Shown here in pieces: positions 43,055-50,781 of a stretch of DNA of 64,000 nucleotides; positions within the stretch are counted from its first letter, which is position 1, and every line of letters begins with the position of its first letter. The stretch covers positions 184,970-248,969 of the forward strand of contig JADBXR010000009.1 of NCBI GenBank assembly GCA_020403425.1, in the 5' to 3' direction. A program made the translations under genes and the position numbers. The stretch comes from Chitinophagaceae bacterium. GTDB lineage: Bacteria; Bacteroidota; Bacteroidia; Chitinophagales; Chitinophagaceae. The notes below the pieces were generated by a model. It did not search any database and was not told the origin of the DNA. It worked only from the letters and a program-made list of their open reading frames with translations.

Positions 43055-43702
43055 ATGCGAAACAAGAGAACAGCCAGGAAGGCGATTGCTATTGCATGGA
43101 GTGAGGCCTGGAAGAATCCCATTTTCAAAAAGAAGACCATTGTATACAGCGGCCTGTTGATCGGCCTGTTATGCGTGTTCCCTTATTTTTTTGCTTATAT
43201 AGAACAGAGAGAAGGTATCCAGTTACAGGATCCGCTGCTGGATCTGATCCCGGGTGTGGATGTCTCACTGGCCACTTTCCTGGTGATCTGGTCCATGACG
43301 CTGTTCCTTTGGACAAGGCTCTTACAGACCCCTTCCCTGTTCCTGCTGACGCTCTGTTCGATGGTGGTACTTTTTATTTCCAGGCTGATCAGCATTAGCT
43401 TGGTACCGCTGAATCCGCCTGAGGGACTGATCCCATTAAAAGACCCCATCGTTAGCCTGTTTTATGGGGGCACCGATGTGTTCATTACTAAGGACCTGTT
43501 TTATTCAGGACATACCTCCACACAGTTCCTGTTTTTTCTTTGTCTGAAGCAGAAAAGAGATAAGCAGATCGCGCTGGCGGCCTCCATTATCGTGGGTGCG
43601 TTGGTATTGATACAACATGTGCATTACACCATTGATGTGGCAGCTGCCTTTGTGCTGCCCTGGCCTGTTTACCTGATCGGCAAGAGATTGGCCAAACAGT
43701 AA
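43055..43702 (+). CDS. PAP2-like membrane protein with sphingomyelin-synthase-type motifs
   Basis: A 215-residue membrane protein with about six hydrophobic segments. FITKDLFYSGHTSTQFLFF and HVHYTIDVAAAFVLPW match the D3 (SGHT) and D4 (HYTxD) motifs of the sphingomyelin synthase/PAP2_C group, giving the His, His and Asp of the catalytic triad. Eukaryotic members transfer phosphocholine or phosphoethanolamine head groups to ceramide. Bacteroidota make sphingolipids, so a ceramide head-group transferase is possible; a lipid phosphatase is the other option. Upstream helices and a basic N-terminus (MRNKRTARKAIAIAW) fit an inner-membrane protein. Confidence 0.78.
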   Translation: MRNKRTARKAIAIAWSEAWKNPIFKKKTIVYSGLLIGLLCVFPYFFAYIEQREGIQLQDPLLDLIPGVDVSLATFLVIWSMTLFLWTRLLQTPSLFLLTLCSMVVLFISRLISISLVPLNPPEGLIPLKDPIVSLFYGGTDVFITKDLFYSGHTSTQFLFFLCLKQKRDKQIALAASIIVGALVLIQHVHYTIDVAAAFVLPWPVYLIGKRLAKQ

Positions 43703-43708
43703 GGCCTA

Positions 43709-44806
43709 TCAAAAAGCCTCGCCCAGCTGCAGATAAAAGCCATTGTTCTTACCCTGGCCAATACCGTAATCGATGCGGATATTGAGTTTTTCCTTTTTGT
43801 TCACAGCAAAACGGAGACCTCCGCCATACGAGTATTTCAGATCCTTCACCGCATAGTCGGAGAAATTCCTGCCAACCGTTCCAGTTCCGCCAAACAGTAC
43901 GGCGCTGAAACGCTTGTACAGCGGAAACCGGTATTCTGCCTGGAACACGATCTGGTTCTTATCCTTATACCGTCCATCATAGTAGCCCCGCATACGATTG
44001 GCACCGCCGAAAGAGGCAAGACTGCGGATGGGTACATCACCCGTATTGTTGAAACTGAATAACTGGAAGGCCAACACATTCTTTTTCACCGCCACATATT
44101 TACGCAGGTCGAACACGAAATTGGTGTACACATAATCGGAACCCCAGAACTTACTGAAATGATTCAGTGAGAACTGATAGAAAAAACCCTGATCCGGCGC
44201 AAAAGCGTTGTTGCGTTTGTCCCAGGTAAGGCTTCCTCCCAGGCCTGATACATGATAGTCGTACCTGCCCGCCACCTGCTGCTGGTCGAACTTGCCACCT
44301 GCCTGGTAAGTGATGTCCCATACTTTCTGTTTCTCGAACAATACACCGGCGAAGAAATGAGGGGCTACTTTACGCAACAGGTGCAGGTAAACATAATACT
44401 GTTTGAACTTATAAGGTTCCTCATCTGCATCCTGGGCATTCTTGCCCAAACCCCAGAATTTATCCGGATAAGAGCTGAAGGAAAGCTGCTCGTTCAGTAT
44501 GTATTTTTCCTTATCGAAATACTGGGAGCCATTGATGGCTGTGACCAGTTGTTTTTTGGTGGAATACAGCAACAATACCTGCATATTGGAGGTCCTGGAA
44601 ACGGTATCGGCAGGATTGGGACGAAAAGTAAGTGATCCCACGGAACCAAAAGACCACCCTGTCTCGATCGAACGGGCTATCACGGGGAAAAAAAGCAGGC
44701 TCTTCTGTTTAACGCTGTCTTTTTGCGCATGAACAGGCAGATATAGGAACCAACAGCCTAAAAACAGCGCGGAATATACCAGGACCAGGGATCGTTTACG
44801 TCTCAT
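43709..44806 (-). CDS. Omp85/BamA-type outer-membrane barrel without POTRA domains
   Basis: A 365-residue protein with a signal peptide (about 1-27). The rest is beta-barrel sequence of the bacterial surface antigen (D15) kind, with SLASFGGANRMRGYYDGRYKDKNQIVFQAEYRFPLYKRF, which holds the conserved RGY..GR..D motif of Omp85 proteins. BamA itself has about 800 residues with five POTRA domains, but none is visible here. It is therefore a short Omp85-like barrel, common in Bacteroidota, whose client is unknown. It converges on the PAP2-like gene, 6 bases away. Confidence 0.85.
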   Translation of the reverse strand: MRRKRSLVLVYSALFLGCWFLYLPVHAQKDSVKQKSLLFFPVIARSIETGWSFGSVGSLTFRPNPADTVSRTSNMQVLLLYSTKKQLVTAINGSQYFDKEKYILNEQLSFSSYPDKFWGLGKNAQDADEEPYKFKQYYVYLHLLRKVAPHFFAGVLFEKQKVWDITYQAGGKFDQQQVAGRYDYHVSGLGGSLTWDKRNNAFAPDQGFFYQFSLNHFSKFWGSDYVYTNFVFDLRKYVAVKKNVLAFQLFSFNNTGDVPIRSLASFGGANRMRGYYDGRYKDKNQIVFQAEYRFPLYKRFSAVLFGGTGTVGRNFSDYAVKDLKYSYGGGLRFAVNKKEKLNIRIDYGIGQGKNNGFYLQLGEAF

Positions 44807-44954
44807 AAAAGCTGTAAATTAACCTCTTATACTTTAACAAGAGAAAAACTCCTCATAAAATGCTTAGATTTGCTGTCATTTTGTACGTTTTCAGGTAACA
44901 ATTTTGTAATATTAATTTAACATTACAGTCATCAACAACGCAACAGGATCAGGA

Positions 44955-45767
44955 ATGAAAAAATGGGAAAGTCATTTTGAGCTGGGAGATACGGTAACTG
45001 CGGAGCAATTGAACTTCTTTGACCAACATGGCGTCATTGTTTTCAGGAATTTTATCAGCAGAGAAAAAGTGGCCGTTTACATCAATGAACTGAAACGGCT
45101 GGAAACACTCTGGCTGGAAGAGAACCGTGATAAAGTGAATGGTATCCCTTTGAAGTTCGGCAAGGATGAGCAGGGCAACAGGACCATTCAGCGCCTTTGT
45201 TTCAGCTCCCTTTACAGTGACCCCCTGCACCAATTACTGGAAGAGCCCAGGCTGAAGGCCCTGATGGCCTTCCTTTCACCTTATGAAGGACGTATCGCAG
45301 AGAACGAGAAAGATGGCCTGGTCATCAATAACTATATCAACACTCCCAACAGCACATTCACACAGATGGGCTGGCATACCGATTCGCCCCGCGACCTATT
45401 CCTGGGACAAAAGATCATGCCGATGCTGAATGTGGGTATCCACCTGGATGACTGTCCGTTTGAGAATGGTGGCCTGCGGGTGATTCCCGGTACACACAAG
45501 CAGAACATGTTAAAACTGCTGTTCGGCAAAAAATATTTCATTGACAACAATGATGATCCGCGTGAAGTGGGTTTTGACATGCATTCGGGGGATCTGTCCG
45601 TTCACGACGGACGCCTGTGGCACCGTGTAAAACAATCACCCAAATTCGGGGAAGAAAGCCGCCGCCGCGTGATGTATGTTCCGATGGTCACCGGAAAATA
45701 CAAACCCAAGGACGAAAACAGTAAAACGCCTTTTTACCATCGTTTTACCGGGAAAGTACATCATTGA
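44955..45767 (+). CDS. Phytanoyl-CoA dioxygenase (PhyH) family protein
   Basis: A 270-residue Fe(II)/2-oxoglutarate-dependent oxygenase. The iron ligands are seen as GWHTDSPRD (His-x-Asp) and, near the C-terminus, HDGRLWHRVKQSP (second His), with a following Arg-rich RRRVMYVPM that would bind 2-oxoglutarate. GGLRVIPGTHKQNM is typical of the family. The substrate is not evident; hydroxylation of a lipid or small metabolite is the usual activity. The gene is monocistronic, with a clear terminator downstream. Confidence 0.87.
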   Translation: MKKWESHFELGDTVTAEQLNFFDQHGVIVFRNFISREKVAVYINELKRLETLWLEENRDKVNGIPLKFGKDEQGNRTIQRLCFSSLYSDPLHQLLEEPRLKALMAFLSPYEGRIAENEKDGLVINNYINTPNSTFTQMGWHTDSPRDLFLGQKIMPMLNVGIHLDDCPFENGGLRVIPGTHKQNMLKLLFGKKYFIDNNDDPREVGFDMHSGDLSVHDGRLWHRVKQSPKFGEESRRRVMYVPMVTGKYKPKDENSKTPFYHRFTGKVHH

Positions 45768-45790
45768 TCCATTGAATACGAATTTGCAAG

Positions 45791-45814
45791 AGCCAACGCA
45801 TTGTTGGCTTTTTG
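45791..45814 (+). terminator. Terminator of the PhyH-family gene
   Basis: AGCCAAC (45791-45797) and GTTGGCT (45803-45809) form a 7-bp perfect stem followed by a T-run, 23 bases after the stop codon. Confidence 0.82.
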
Positions 45815-45877
45815 CTTTTATTATTGCATATGGCAGGTGACCGGTAATAGGTCCGCTGCAGATAAAACAACCGCATT

Positions 45878-46657
45878 ATGCCCTACGCATTGATCACAGG
45901 TGCCAGTAAAGGAATTGGCAAAGCCATTGCCAGAGAACTGGCCGCAAAGAAGACAGATCTCTTACTGGTAGCCCGAAGTGAACATCTATTGCAGGAACTG
46001 GCGGCAGAATTATCGGCAGGTTTTGGCATACGAACAGCCTGGCTGGCCATTGACCTGGCAAAACAGGATGCTTCTGCCCGCATTAGCCACTGGGTAACCG
46101 AACAGGGATATCCTGTGCATATATTGGTTAACAATGCGGGTTTTGGACTGGGCGGTTCTTTTGAGCAGCACCCTGTTGAGGCCAACCGGGATATGATGCA
46201 GGTAAATATGCTGGTACCCGTAGAGCTCTGCAGCCTGCTGATTCCGGAGTTAAAGAAGCACCCCAGGGCCTATATCCTCAATATAGCCAGTTCGGCCGCC
46301 TATCAGGCAGTACCGGGTCTGGCCGTTTATGCCGCCACCAAGTCCTTTTTATTGAGTTTTAGCCGGGGTTTGCAATACGAATTAAGGAAAACCACCATTT
46401 CTGTTACGGTGGTCAGTCCGGGAGGCACTGCCACCGAATTTGCCAGTACTGCCCAGTTGAGTGAAAAAGCCGTTAAAGCCGGTGAAAAACTGAATATGAC
46501 CGCTGAAGCCGTGGCCCGACTGGCCGTAAAAGCCATGTTTGCCCGAAAAACAGAACTGATCACAGGTTGGTTGAATAAAGTGGGGGCTGCACTGGTATGG
46601 CTATTGCCCAAACAGCTAACGGAAAAAACGGCTGCTGGCATCTATGAAATAAAATAA
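45878..46657 (+). CDS. Short-chain dehydrogenase/reductase
   Basis: A 259-residue SDR. YALITGASKGIGKAIARELA is the nucleotide-binding TGxxxGIG motif, ILVNNAGFGLGG the NNAG motif, and NIASSAAYQAVPGLAVYAATKSF holds the Ser and the YxxxK active site. It would oxidise or reduce an alcohol or carbonyl using NAD(P)(H). The C-terminal LNKVGAALVWLLPKQLTEK suggests membrane association, like SDRs acting on lipids. It stands alone before the tRNA gene. Confidence 0.9.
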   Translation: MPYALITGASKGIGKAIARELAAKKTDLLLVARSEHLLQELAAELSAGFGIRTAWLAIDLAKQDASARISHWVTEQGYPVHILVNNAGFGLGGSFEQHPVEANRDMMQVNMLVPVELCSLLIPELKKHPRAYILNIASSAAYQAVPGLAVYAATKSFLLSFSRGLQYELRKTTISVTVVSPGGTATEFASTAQLSEKAVKAGEKLNMTAEAVARLAVKAMFARKTELITGWLNKVGAALVWLLPKQLTEKTAAGIYEIK

Positions 46658-46681
46658 TTTGACAGGAATCAAGTGTTAGGT

Positions 46682-46712
46682 TTTGTCAATTCTTGTTTAG
46701 GTCTTATATTTG
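46682..46712 (+). promoter_or_regulatory. Promoter of tRNA-Arg
   Basis: TTTG (46682-46685), 19 bases, TATATTTG (46705-46712). This is an exact Bacteroidota promoter (TTTG-N19-TAnnTTTG) ending 18 bases before the tRNA 5' end. Confidence 0.8.
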
Positions 46713-46730
46713 CAACCCCAAACGGGAAAT

Positions 46731-46804
46731 GGCTGCGTAGCTCAACTGAATAGAGCATCTGACTACGGATCAGAAGGTTTCAGGTTTGAATCCTGACGCG
46801 GTCA
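46731..46804 (+). tRNA. tRNA-Arg (anticodon ACG)
   Basis: A 74-base gene that folds as a complete cloverleaf. The acceptor stem pairs GGCTGCG with CGCGGTC (two G-U pairs). The D stem is GCTC/GAGC, the anticodon stem TCTGA/TCAGA with loop CTACGGA (anticodon ACG), and the T stem CAGG/CCTG inside TCAGG-TTTGAAT-CCTGA. The discriminator is A. The 3' CCA is not encoded; the sequence continues CTA. ACG reads CGU and, after editing to inosine, CGC and CGA arginine codons. It has its own promoter and a following terminator. Confidence 0.95.
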
Positions 46805-46806
46805 CT

Positions 46807-46836
46807 AAAAGTCTCACAGTAATGTGGGACTTTTTT
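46807..46836 (+). terminator. Terminator of tRNA-Arg
   Basis: AAAAGTCTCAC (46807-46817) and GTGGGACTTTT (46824-46834) form a stem with one T-G pair, continuing into a run of six T. Confidence 0.75.
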
Positions 46837-46864
46837 GTTGCAGTTCCCTTCAAAAGTTATTCAT

Positions 46865-46916
46865 ATCAACTGAATAGTGCATCCCGCCTTCGGCGGGAAG
46901 GTTTCAGGTTTTATTG
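46865..46916 (+). pseudogene. tRNA-Arg-like remnant with swapped anticodon hairpin
   Basis: The D-arm stretch TCAACTGAATAG.GCAT and the variable/T-arm stretch AAGGTTTCAGGTTT of the intact tRNA-Arg are repeated here in the same order and spacing. Between them the anticodon arm is replaced by CCCGCC-TTC-GGCGGG, a perfect GC hairpin (46883-46897). The acceptor stem and the end of the T arm are missing, so it cannot be a working tRNA. It looks like a partial duplicate or recombination scar of the neighbouring gene. Confidence 0.6.
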
Positions 46917-47024
46917 CATACACGGTATGTAGCAGTCCCTAAGAGACTCCTGAACTGGCACGTTTTATCCCTGAAAAGCAAAGGACAAGTAAGAAAACAC
47001 TTGTTTACTTGAATGAGTGGCCTA

Positions 47025-47618
47025 TTAATTACCAGATCTCTCAGCCATGGCCTTACCATTAAAAACGATCTGGTAGTTGCCGTTTTCCTGTTTGACCAGT
47101 TTGCCCCCCCATCGGTTATGATAAAATAAGCCGCCTGACCATTTTATCACCTGTTCATCGGGTAATAACTCGTAGGTACCCTGGGCATAGGTATCCTCAT
47201 CGCTACTGAGAGCCACCCGGTAAGTACCATCTGCTTTGAGGAAAAAATGACCGATATAATTCTTCTGTATACCGGTATAGATCTGGTAACGTCCTGTTAA
47301 GGCATGATTCAATTCCGCCGTAGCTTTCTGCTGCAAAGCAGAACCGGTATTCGTTACCGCAGTATTATCCGGTTTTATGTTCTGGATCGCCACTGTCAGA
47401 AAAGAATTCATGGCGGCATTCTTGGAACCACGGATATTCTGAAGTTTCACCCGGAAACTTTTTTTATCGGCAGAAGCGGCATCTGCGATCAGGGCCGGCA
47501 TCCAGTTGCCATTCAGCTGCACCATCACTTTCTCCCCCACGGTAAATTTCTGCGAATTGCCCGCCACAGCCATACTCATCAAAGCCAGCAACAGAACAAA
47601 TGGTTTTATCAAACGCAT
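47025..47618 (-). CDS. Secreted hypothetical protein
   Basis: A 197-residue protein with a signal peptide (about 1-22). The first mature part, FTVGEKVMVQLNGNWMPALIADAASADKKSFRVKL, resembles a Tudor/SH3-like barrel that starts GxxVxVxxxGxWxxA, seen in many Chitinophagaceae exported proteins. The second half (GRYQIYTGIQKNYIGHFFLKADGTYRVAL to GNYQIVFNGKAMAE) is a beta-rich, lipocalin-like segment. No function is known. It lies 15 bases downstream of the OmpA/PD40 gene on the same strand, so it may be the last gene of the type IX locus operon. Confidence 0.7.
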   Translation of the reverse strand: MRLIKPFVLLLALMSMAVAGNSQKFTVGEKVMVQLNGNWMPALIADAASADKKSFRVKLQNIRGSKNAAMNSFLTVAIQNIKPDNTAVTNTGSALQQKATAELNHALTGRYQIYTGIQKNYIGHFFLKADGTYRVALSSDEDTYAQGTYELLPDEQVIKWSGGLFYHNRWGGKLVKQENGNYQIVFNGKAMAERSGN

Positions 47619-47633
47619 ATAGTATTATATTGA

Positions 47634-49805
47634 TTAGGTCTTAAAAAATGCTTTCATCTCTACCCGTCTGTTCCTGAACCGGCCCGACTCCTGGGCATTG
47701 GAAGCGATCGGATTGGCTGGTCCATATCCATTGGCACGCAACAATTCCGATCTGATCCCTTTGCTTACCAGGAAATCCTTGATGGCATCCGCCCTTCGTT
47801 TAGACAATTGCATATTAGCCAGGAACGACCCCTTGTTATCTGTATAACCATTGATCTCCAGTGTCACATCCGGGAACTGCAGCAGCAGTGAAGCCAGCTC
47901 ATTCAATGAGCGATAAGAACTGTCGCGGATCTCAGCGCTGGCTGTGGCAAAAAAGATGTTTTTGGCAAGTAAGGAAAGCCGCTCTGACAGGTCCGGACAA
48001 CCCTTCAATTTAGGGATACCCTTGGCAGATGGACATTTATCGGCCCTATCAGGAACGCCGTCACCATCGGTATCGGTCACTGCTGTTGCAACAGGCATTG
48101 TTGCCACGGCAGGACTTACAGAAGCGAGAACAGCAGGCGACAATTCAAGGGCTGTTTCTTTAGTACTACGCAGGTCAACGGTGATCGAATCTGTTATATA
48201 TCCATCTTTCCGAAACTGCAATACATACAACTGACCAGGCTTCAATCCAAACCGGTAATTACCGGTCATATCCGTGACCAGGGAATCCACAAAGGTCTTT
48301 TCCCAATTATGAATGGTGATCACTGTCTCAGGCAAACGTCGTTGGCTGGTTCTATCCAGCAATGTCCCTGACAGTTGTACGCGGTAATCGTTTCTGGTAA
48401 AGTAGAAAATATCATCTGTCCCCTGCCGATTACTGGTTAGGAACCCATCTTCCCGGTTGTTGCGGAAGACCATACCAAAATCATCTGCAGATGAATTCAC
48501 GGGATATCCCATATTTACTGGTTCCGACCAGTGGCGTGATTCCGTTGCAGGAACGGTCCTGTAAATATCCAGCCCCCCCAGGCCAGGATGACCATCTGAG
48601 CTGAAATACAAAGTATCCCTGTTTACAACAGGAAACAGTTCATCACCGGCCGTATTGACGCGGTCACCCAGGTTCCGGGGTATTTCCCTGGCACCGTAGT
48701 TGGTGGTATTTACCGCGTATACATCGCTGCCCCCGAAACCGCCAGGCATGTTGCTGCAGAAATACAGTGTTTTACCGTCAGCACTGATGGCCGGATGATA
48801 AAAATCATACCCTTCTTTTACAAACGGGAGTTTACGGGGATGCTGCCACTGTCCGCGGGAATACACAGCTTCCCATATCTCCAGGTGATATTTGTTCCTG
48901 TAAAGTGATGTACTGTTCCGGGTATAATAGATGCGGTTGCCTTCCTGGTTAATGCAGGCAGGCCCCATGTTGAAATTACCTGAAAGTGCCTCAGCAAATG
49001 CGGGAAGGTCTTTGAAAAAGCCCTTATAAGATCCAGGGATCGTGTTCAACTGGATCATATCATTATCATTGCTGGTGCGTGATGTATAATCATGGTTGGA
49101 TCGGATGACACGGTTGTACGCAATGGCTTTTTTCGGATCAGGTATGAACGCATCAATAGCATCATCCAGCTGATTCACCTGGTAGAACTGTGCAAAAGGA
49201 AGACCATCCCACCCAAATTCTTTCCCTTCATTTATTTTCCGGTAACGGTTCGATACGAATACCATGGCAGGTCCGCTCATGAAAGGCGAAAAGTCCTGCT
49301 GCTCGGTATTCAGTTTCAGGTAACGGATCTGATAATCGAGTGAGTCGCGAAGAAAAAGATCTGTTTCTGCAAAACCTTTGGTACGCTGTATGGCCAACTC
49401 GGCCAATGAGTCTTTTTTCTGGGAGCCGGTCTGTTTCAGGAATGTATAGGCATTGATCGCTTCCGCATAATCACCCAGACTGGCGACCAGTTCTGCATAA
49501 CGACGCCTGTTACTTTTATCCGCCGGTTTCAGGGAAAGGTACCTACGGTAATAGACGGCCGCCGAATCATTCTGTTTCAATAACCGGTATGAATCGGCCA
49601 GGTGCAGCAAAGCCAGTGTGTCCTGCGGCTGGCGAACCAGGTGAGCAGCATAAAAAGGGATCGCATAGCTATACCTGAGACGCTGGTACTCACGCTCTGC
49701 ATTCTTCAGCAATGCATCCTGACCGCCGGTCTGGCAAAGAGCCGCAACCGGCAACATCATCAGGTAAAGGATCACAGGCAATACCGTCTTTTGCATAACT
49801 GTCAT
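47634..49805 (-). CDS. OmpA family protein with TPR and PD40 repeats (PorE-like)
   Basis: A 723-residue exported protein. After the signal peptide come TPR-like helices (about 28-130), a beta-propeller with PD40/WD40-like strands (about 190-450: DFYHPAISADGKTLYFCSNMPGGFGGSDVYAV, DELFPVVNRDTLYFSSDGHPGLGGLDIYR), and a carboxypeptidase-regulatory-like domain (about 470-550). Then follow a calcium-binding repeat DTDGDGVPDRADKCP and a C-terminal OmpA peptidoglycan-binding domain (about 615-723: NGYTDNKGSFLANMQLSKRRADAIKDFLVSKG). This layout is that of PorE and related type IX secretion partners. The start overlaps the porP/sprF stop (TAATG); an ATG nine bases later is also possible. Confidence 0.88.
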   Translation of the reverse strand: MTVMQKTVLPVILYLMMLPVAALCQTGGQDALLKNAEREYQRLRYSYAIPFYAAHLVRQPQDTLALLHLADSYRLLKQNDSAAVYYRRYLSLKPADKSNRRRYAELVASLGDYAEAINAYTFLKQTGSQKKDSLAELAIQRTKGFAETDLFLRDSLDYQIRYLKLNTEQQDFSPFMSGPAMVFVSNRYRKINEGKEFGWDGLPFAQFYQVNQLDDAIDAFIPDPKKAIAYNRVIRSNHDYTSRTSNDNDMIQLNTIPGSYKGFFKDLPAFAEALSGNFNMGPACINQEGNRIYYTRNSTSLYRNKYHLEIWEAVYSRGQWQHPRKLPFVKEGYDFYHPAISADGKTLYFCSNMPGGFGGSDVYAVNTTNYGAREIPRNLGDRVNTAGDELFPVVNRDTLYFSSDGHPGLGGLDIYRTVPATESRHWSEPVNMGYPVNSSADDFGMVFRNNREDGFLTSNRQGTDDIFYFTRNDYRVQLSGTLLDRTSQRRLPETVITIHNWEKTFVDSLVTDMTGNYRFGLKPGQLYVLQFRKDGYITDSITVDLRSTKETALELSPAVLASVSPAVATMPVATAVTDTDGDGVPDRADKCPSAKGIPKLKGCPDLSERLSLLAKNIFFATASAEIRDSSYRSLNELASLLLQFPDVTLEINGYTDNKGSFLANMQLSKRRADAIKDFLVSKGIRSELLRANGYGPANPIASNAQESGRFRNRRVEMKAFFKT

Positions 49806-50746
49806 TAGAAATATCTTGGTGAAACCATTTTACTGCCCTCCTGGCCTATTTCCAGCCTGAGCATCAACTCATGTGTACCGTTGTTGTAGATACCCAGGTT
49901 CGAGAAGGTCTTATCATACGCATATCCAAAACGCAACTGGCGATTCATCTGCCATTCCACCATACCTACATAGGCATCACCGGTACGGTATGAGCCACCC
50001 ACGGCGATGGTGTTTTTGATCCATAGATTCATATTCAGGTCCAACTCCACCGGTGCACCGCTGGCAGATTTGATCATGATAGAGGGTTTCAATACCAGGT
50101 CTTCATTGATGTCGGTTACAAAACCCGATGTGACGAAAAAATGCAGGTCGCGACCGCTGGCTGAACTCACATCCGCCACATTGTTATTATTGATCTTGGT
50201 CTTGAGCAATGCAGGCATGGACGCACCTATATAGAACTTATCAGAGTTATAATAGATACCGGCACCAGCCGCAGGCAGGATACCATTCACATTCTGACTG
50301 AAAACAGGATCATTGGACTGGAAGGTGGACAGCTCTGTATAATTGGCACGATAATTCAGGATACCCGCCTGAAGACCCAGGCTCAATGTTCCTTTTTCGG
50401 AGGTCTGTATGCGGAACGCATATGCCAGGTTCAATCCCATGGTACGTTCCACTCCCAGCCTGTCATCATACAACTGTAATCCCAGGCCGATCTTTTTCTG
50501 TTTCACGGCCATATCCACAGATACGGATGCTGTTTTGGGCGATCCGGGCATATTCACCCACTGATCACGAAACAGAGCGGTCATGCTGGTAACACCCCTG
50601 CTGCCCGCATAAGCAGGATTGATGTTCATCATATTGAACATGTACTGCGAATACATCGGCTGTTGTTGTGCATGGCTTGAGAGAGCCAACAACATACTCA
50701 CTGCAAACACAGTCATCACTCCCCATCTTTTCTGAACACGTTTCAT
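49805..50746 (-). CDS. PorP/SprF family type IX secretion system membrane protein
   Basis: A 313-residue outer-membrane protein with a signal peptide (about 1-26). The start of the mature region, QQPMYSQYMFNMMNINPAYAGSRG, is the hallmark of the family, and the rest is beta-barrel sequence (LSLGLQAGILNYRANYTEL, LRFGYAYDKTFSNLGIYNNGTHELMLRLE). SprF is needed to export and attach the SprB adhesin in Flavobacterium; such genes usually sit next to a type IX cargo with a type B (CHU_C) signal. Here it lies 35 bases after the giant adhesin, exactly that arrangement, and is followed by an overlapping OmpA/PD40 gene. Confidence 0.92.
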   Translation of the reverse strand: MKRVQKRWGVMTVFAVSMLLALSSHAQQQPMYSQYMFNMMNINPAYAGSRGVTSMTALFRDQWVNMPGSPKTASVSVDMAVKQKKIGLGLQLYDDRLGVERTMGLNLAYAFRIQTSEKGTLSLGLQAGILNYRANYTELSTFQSNDPVFSQNVNGILPAAGAGIYYNSDKFYIGASMPALLKTKINNNNVADVSSASGRDLHFFVTSGFVTDINEDLVLKPSIMIKSASGAPVELDLNMNLWIKNTIAVGGSYRTGDAYVGMVEWQMNRQLRFGYAYDKTFSNLGIYNNGTHELMLRLEIGQEGSKMVSPRYF

Positions 50747-50781
50747 TCAACTCATTTTTTTGGTATCACCGAAGACCGACC

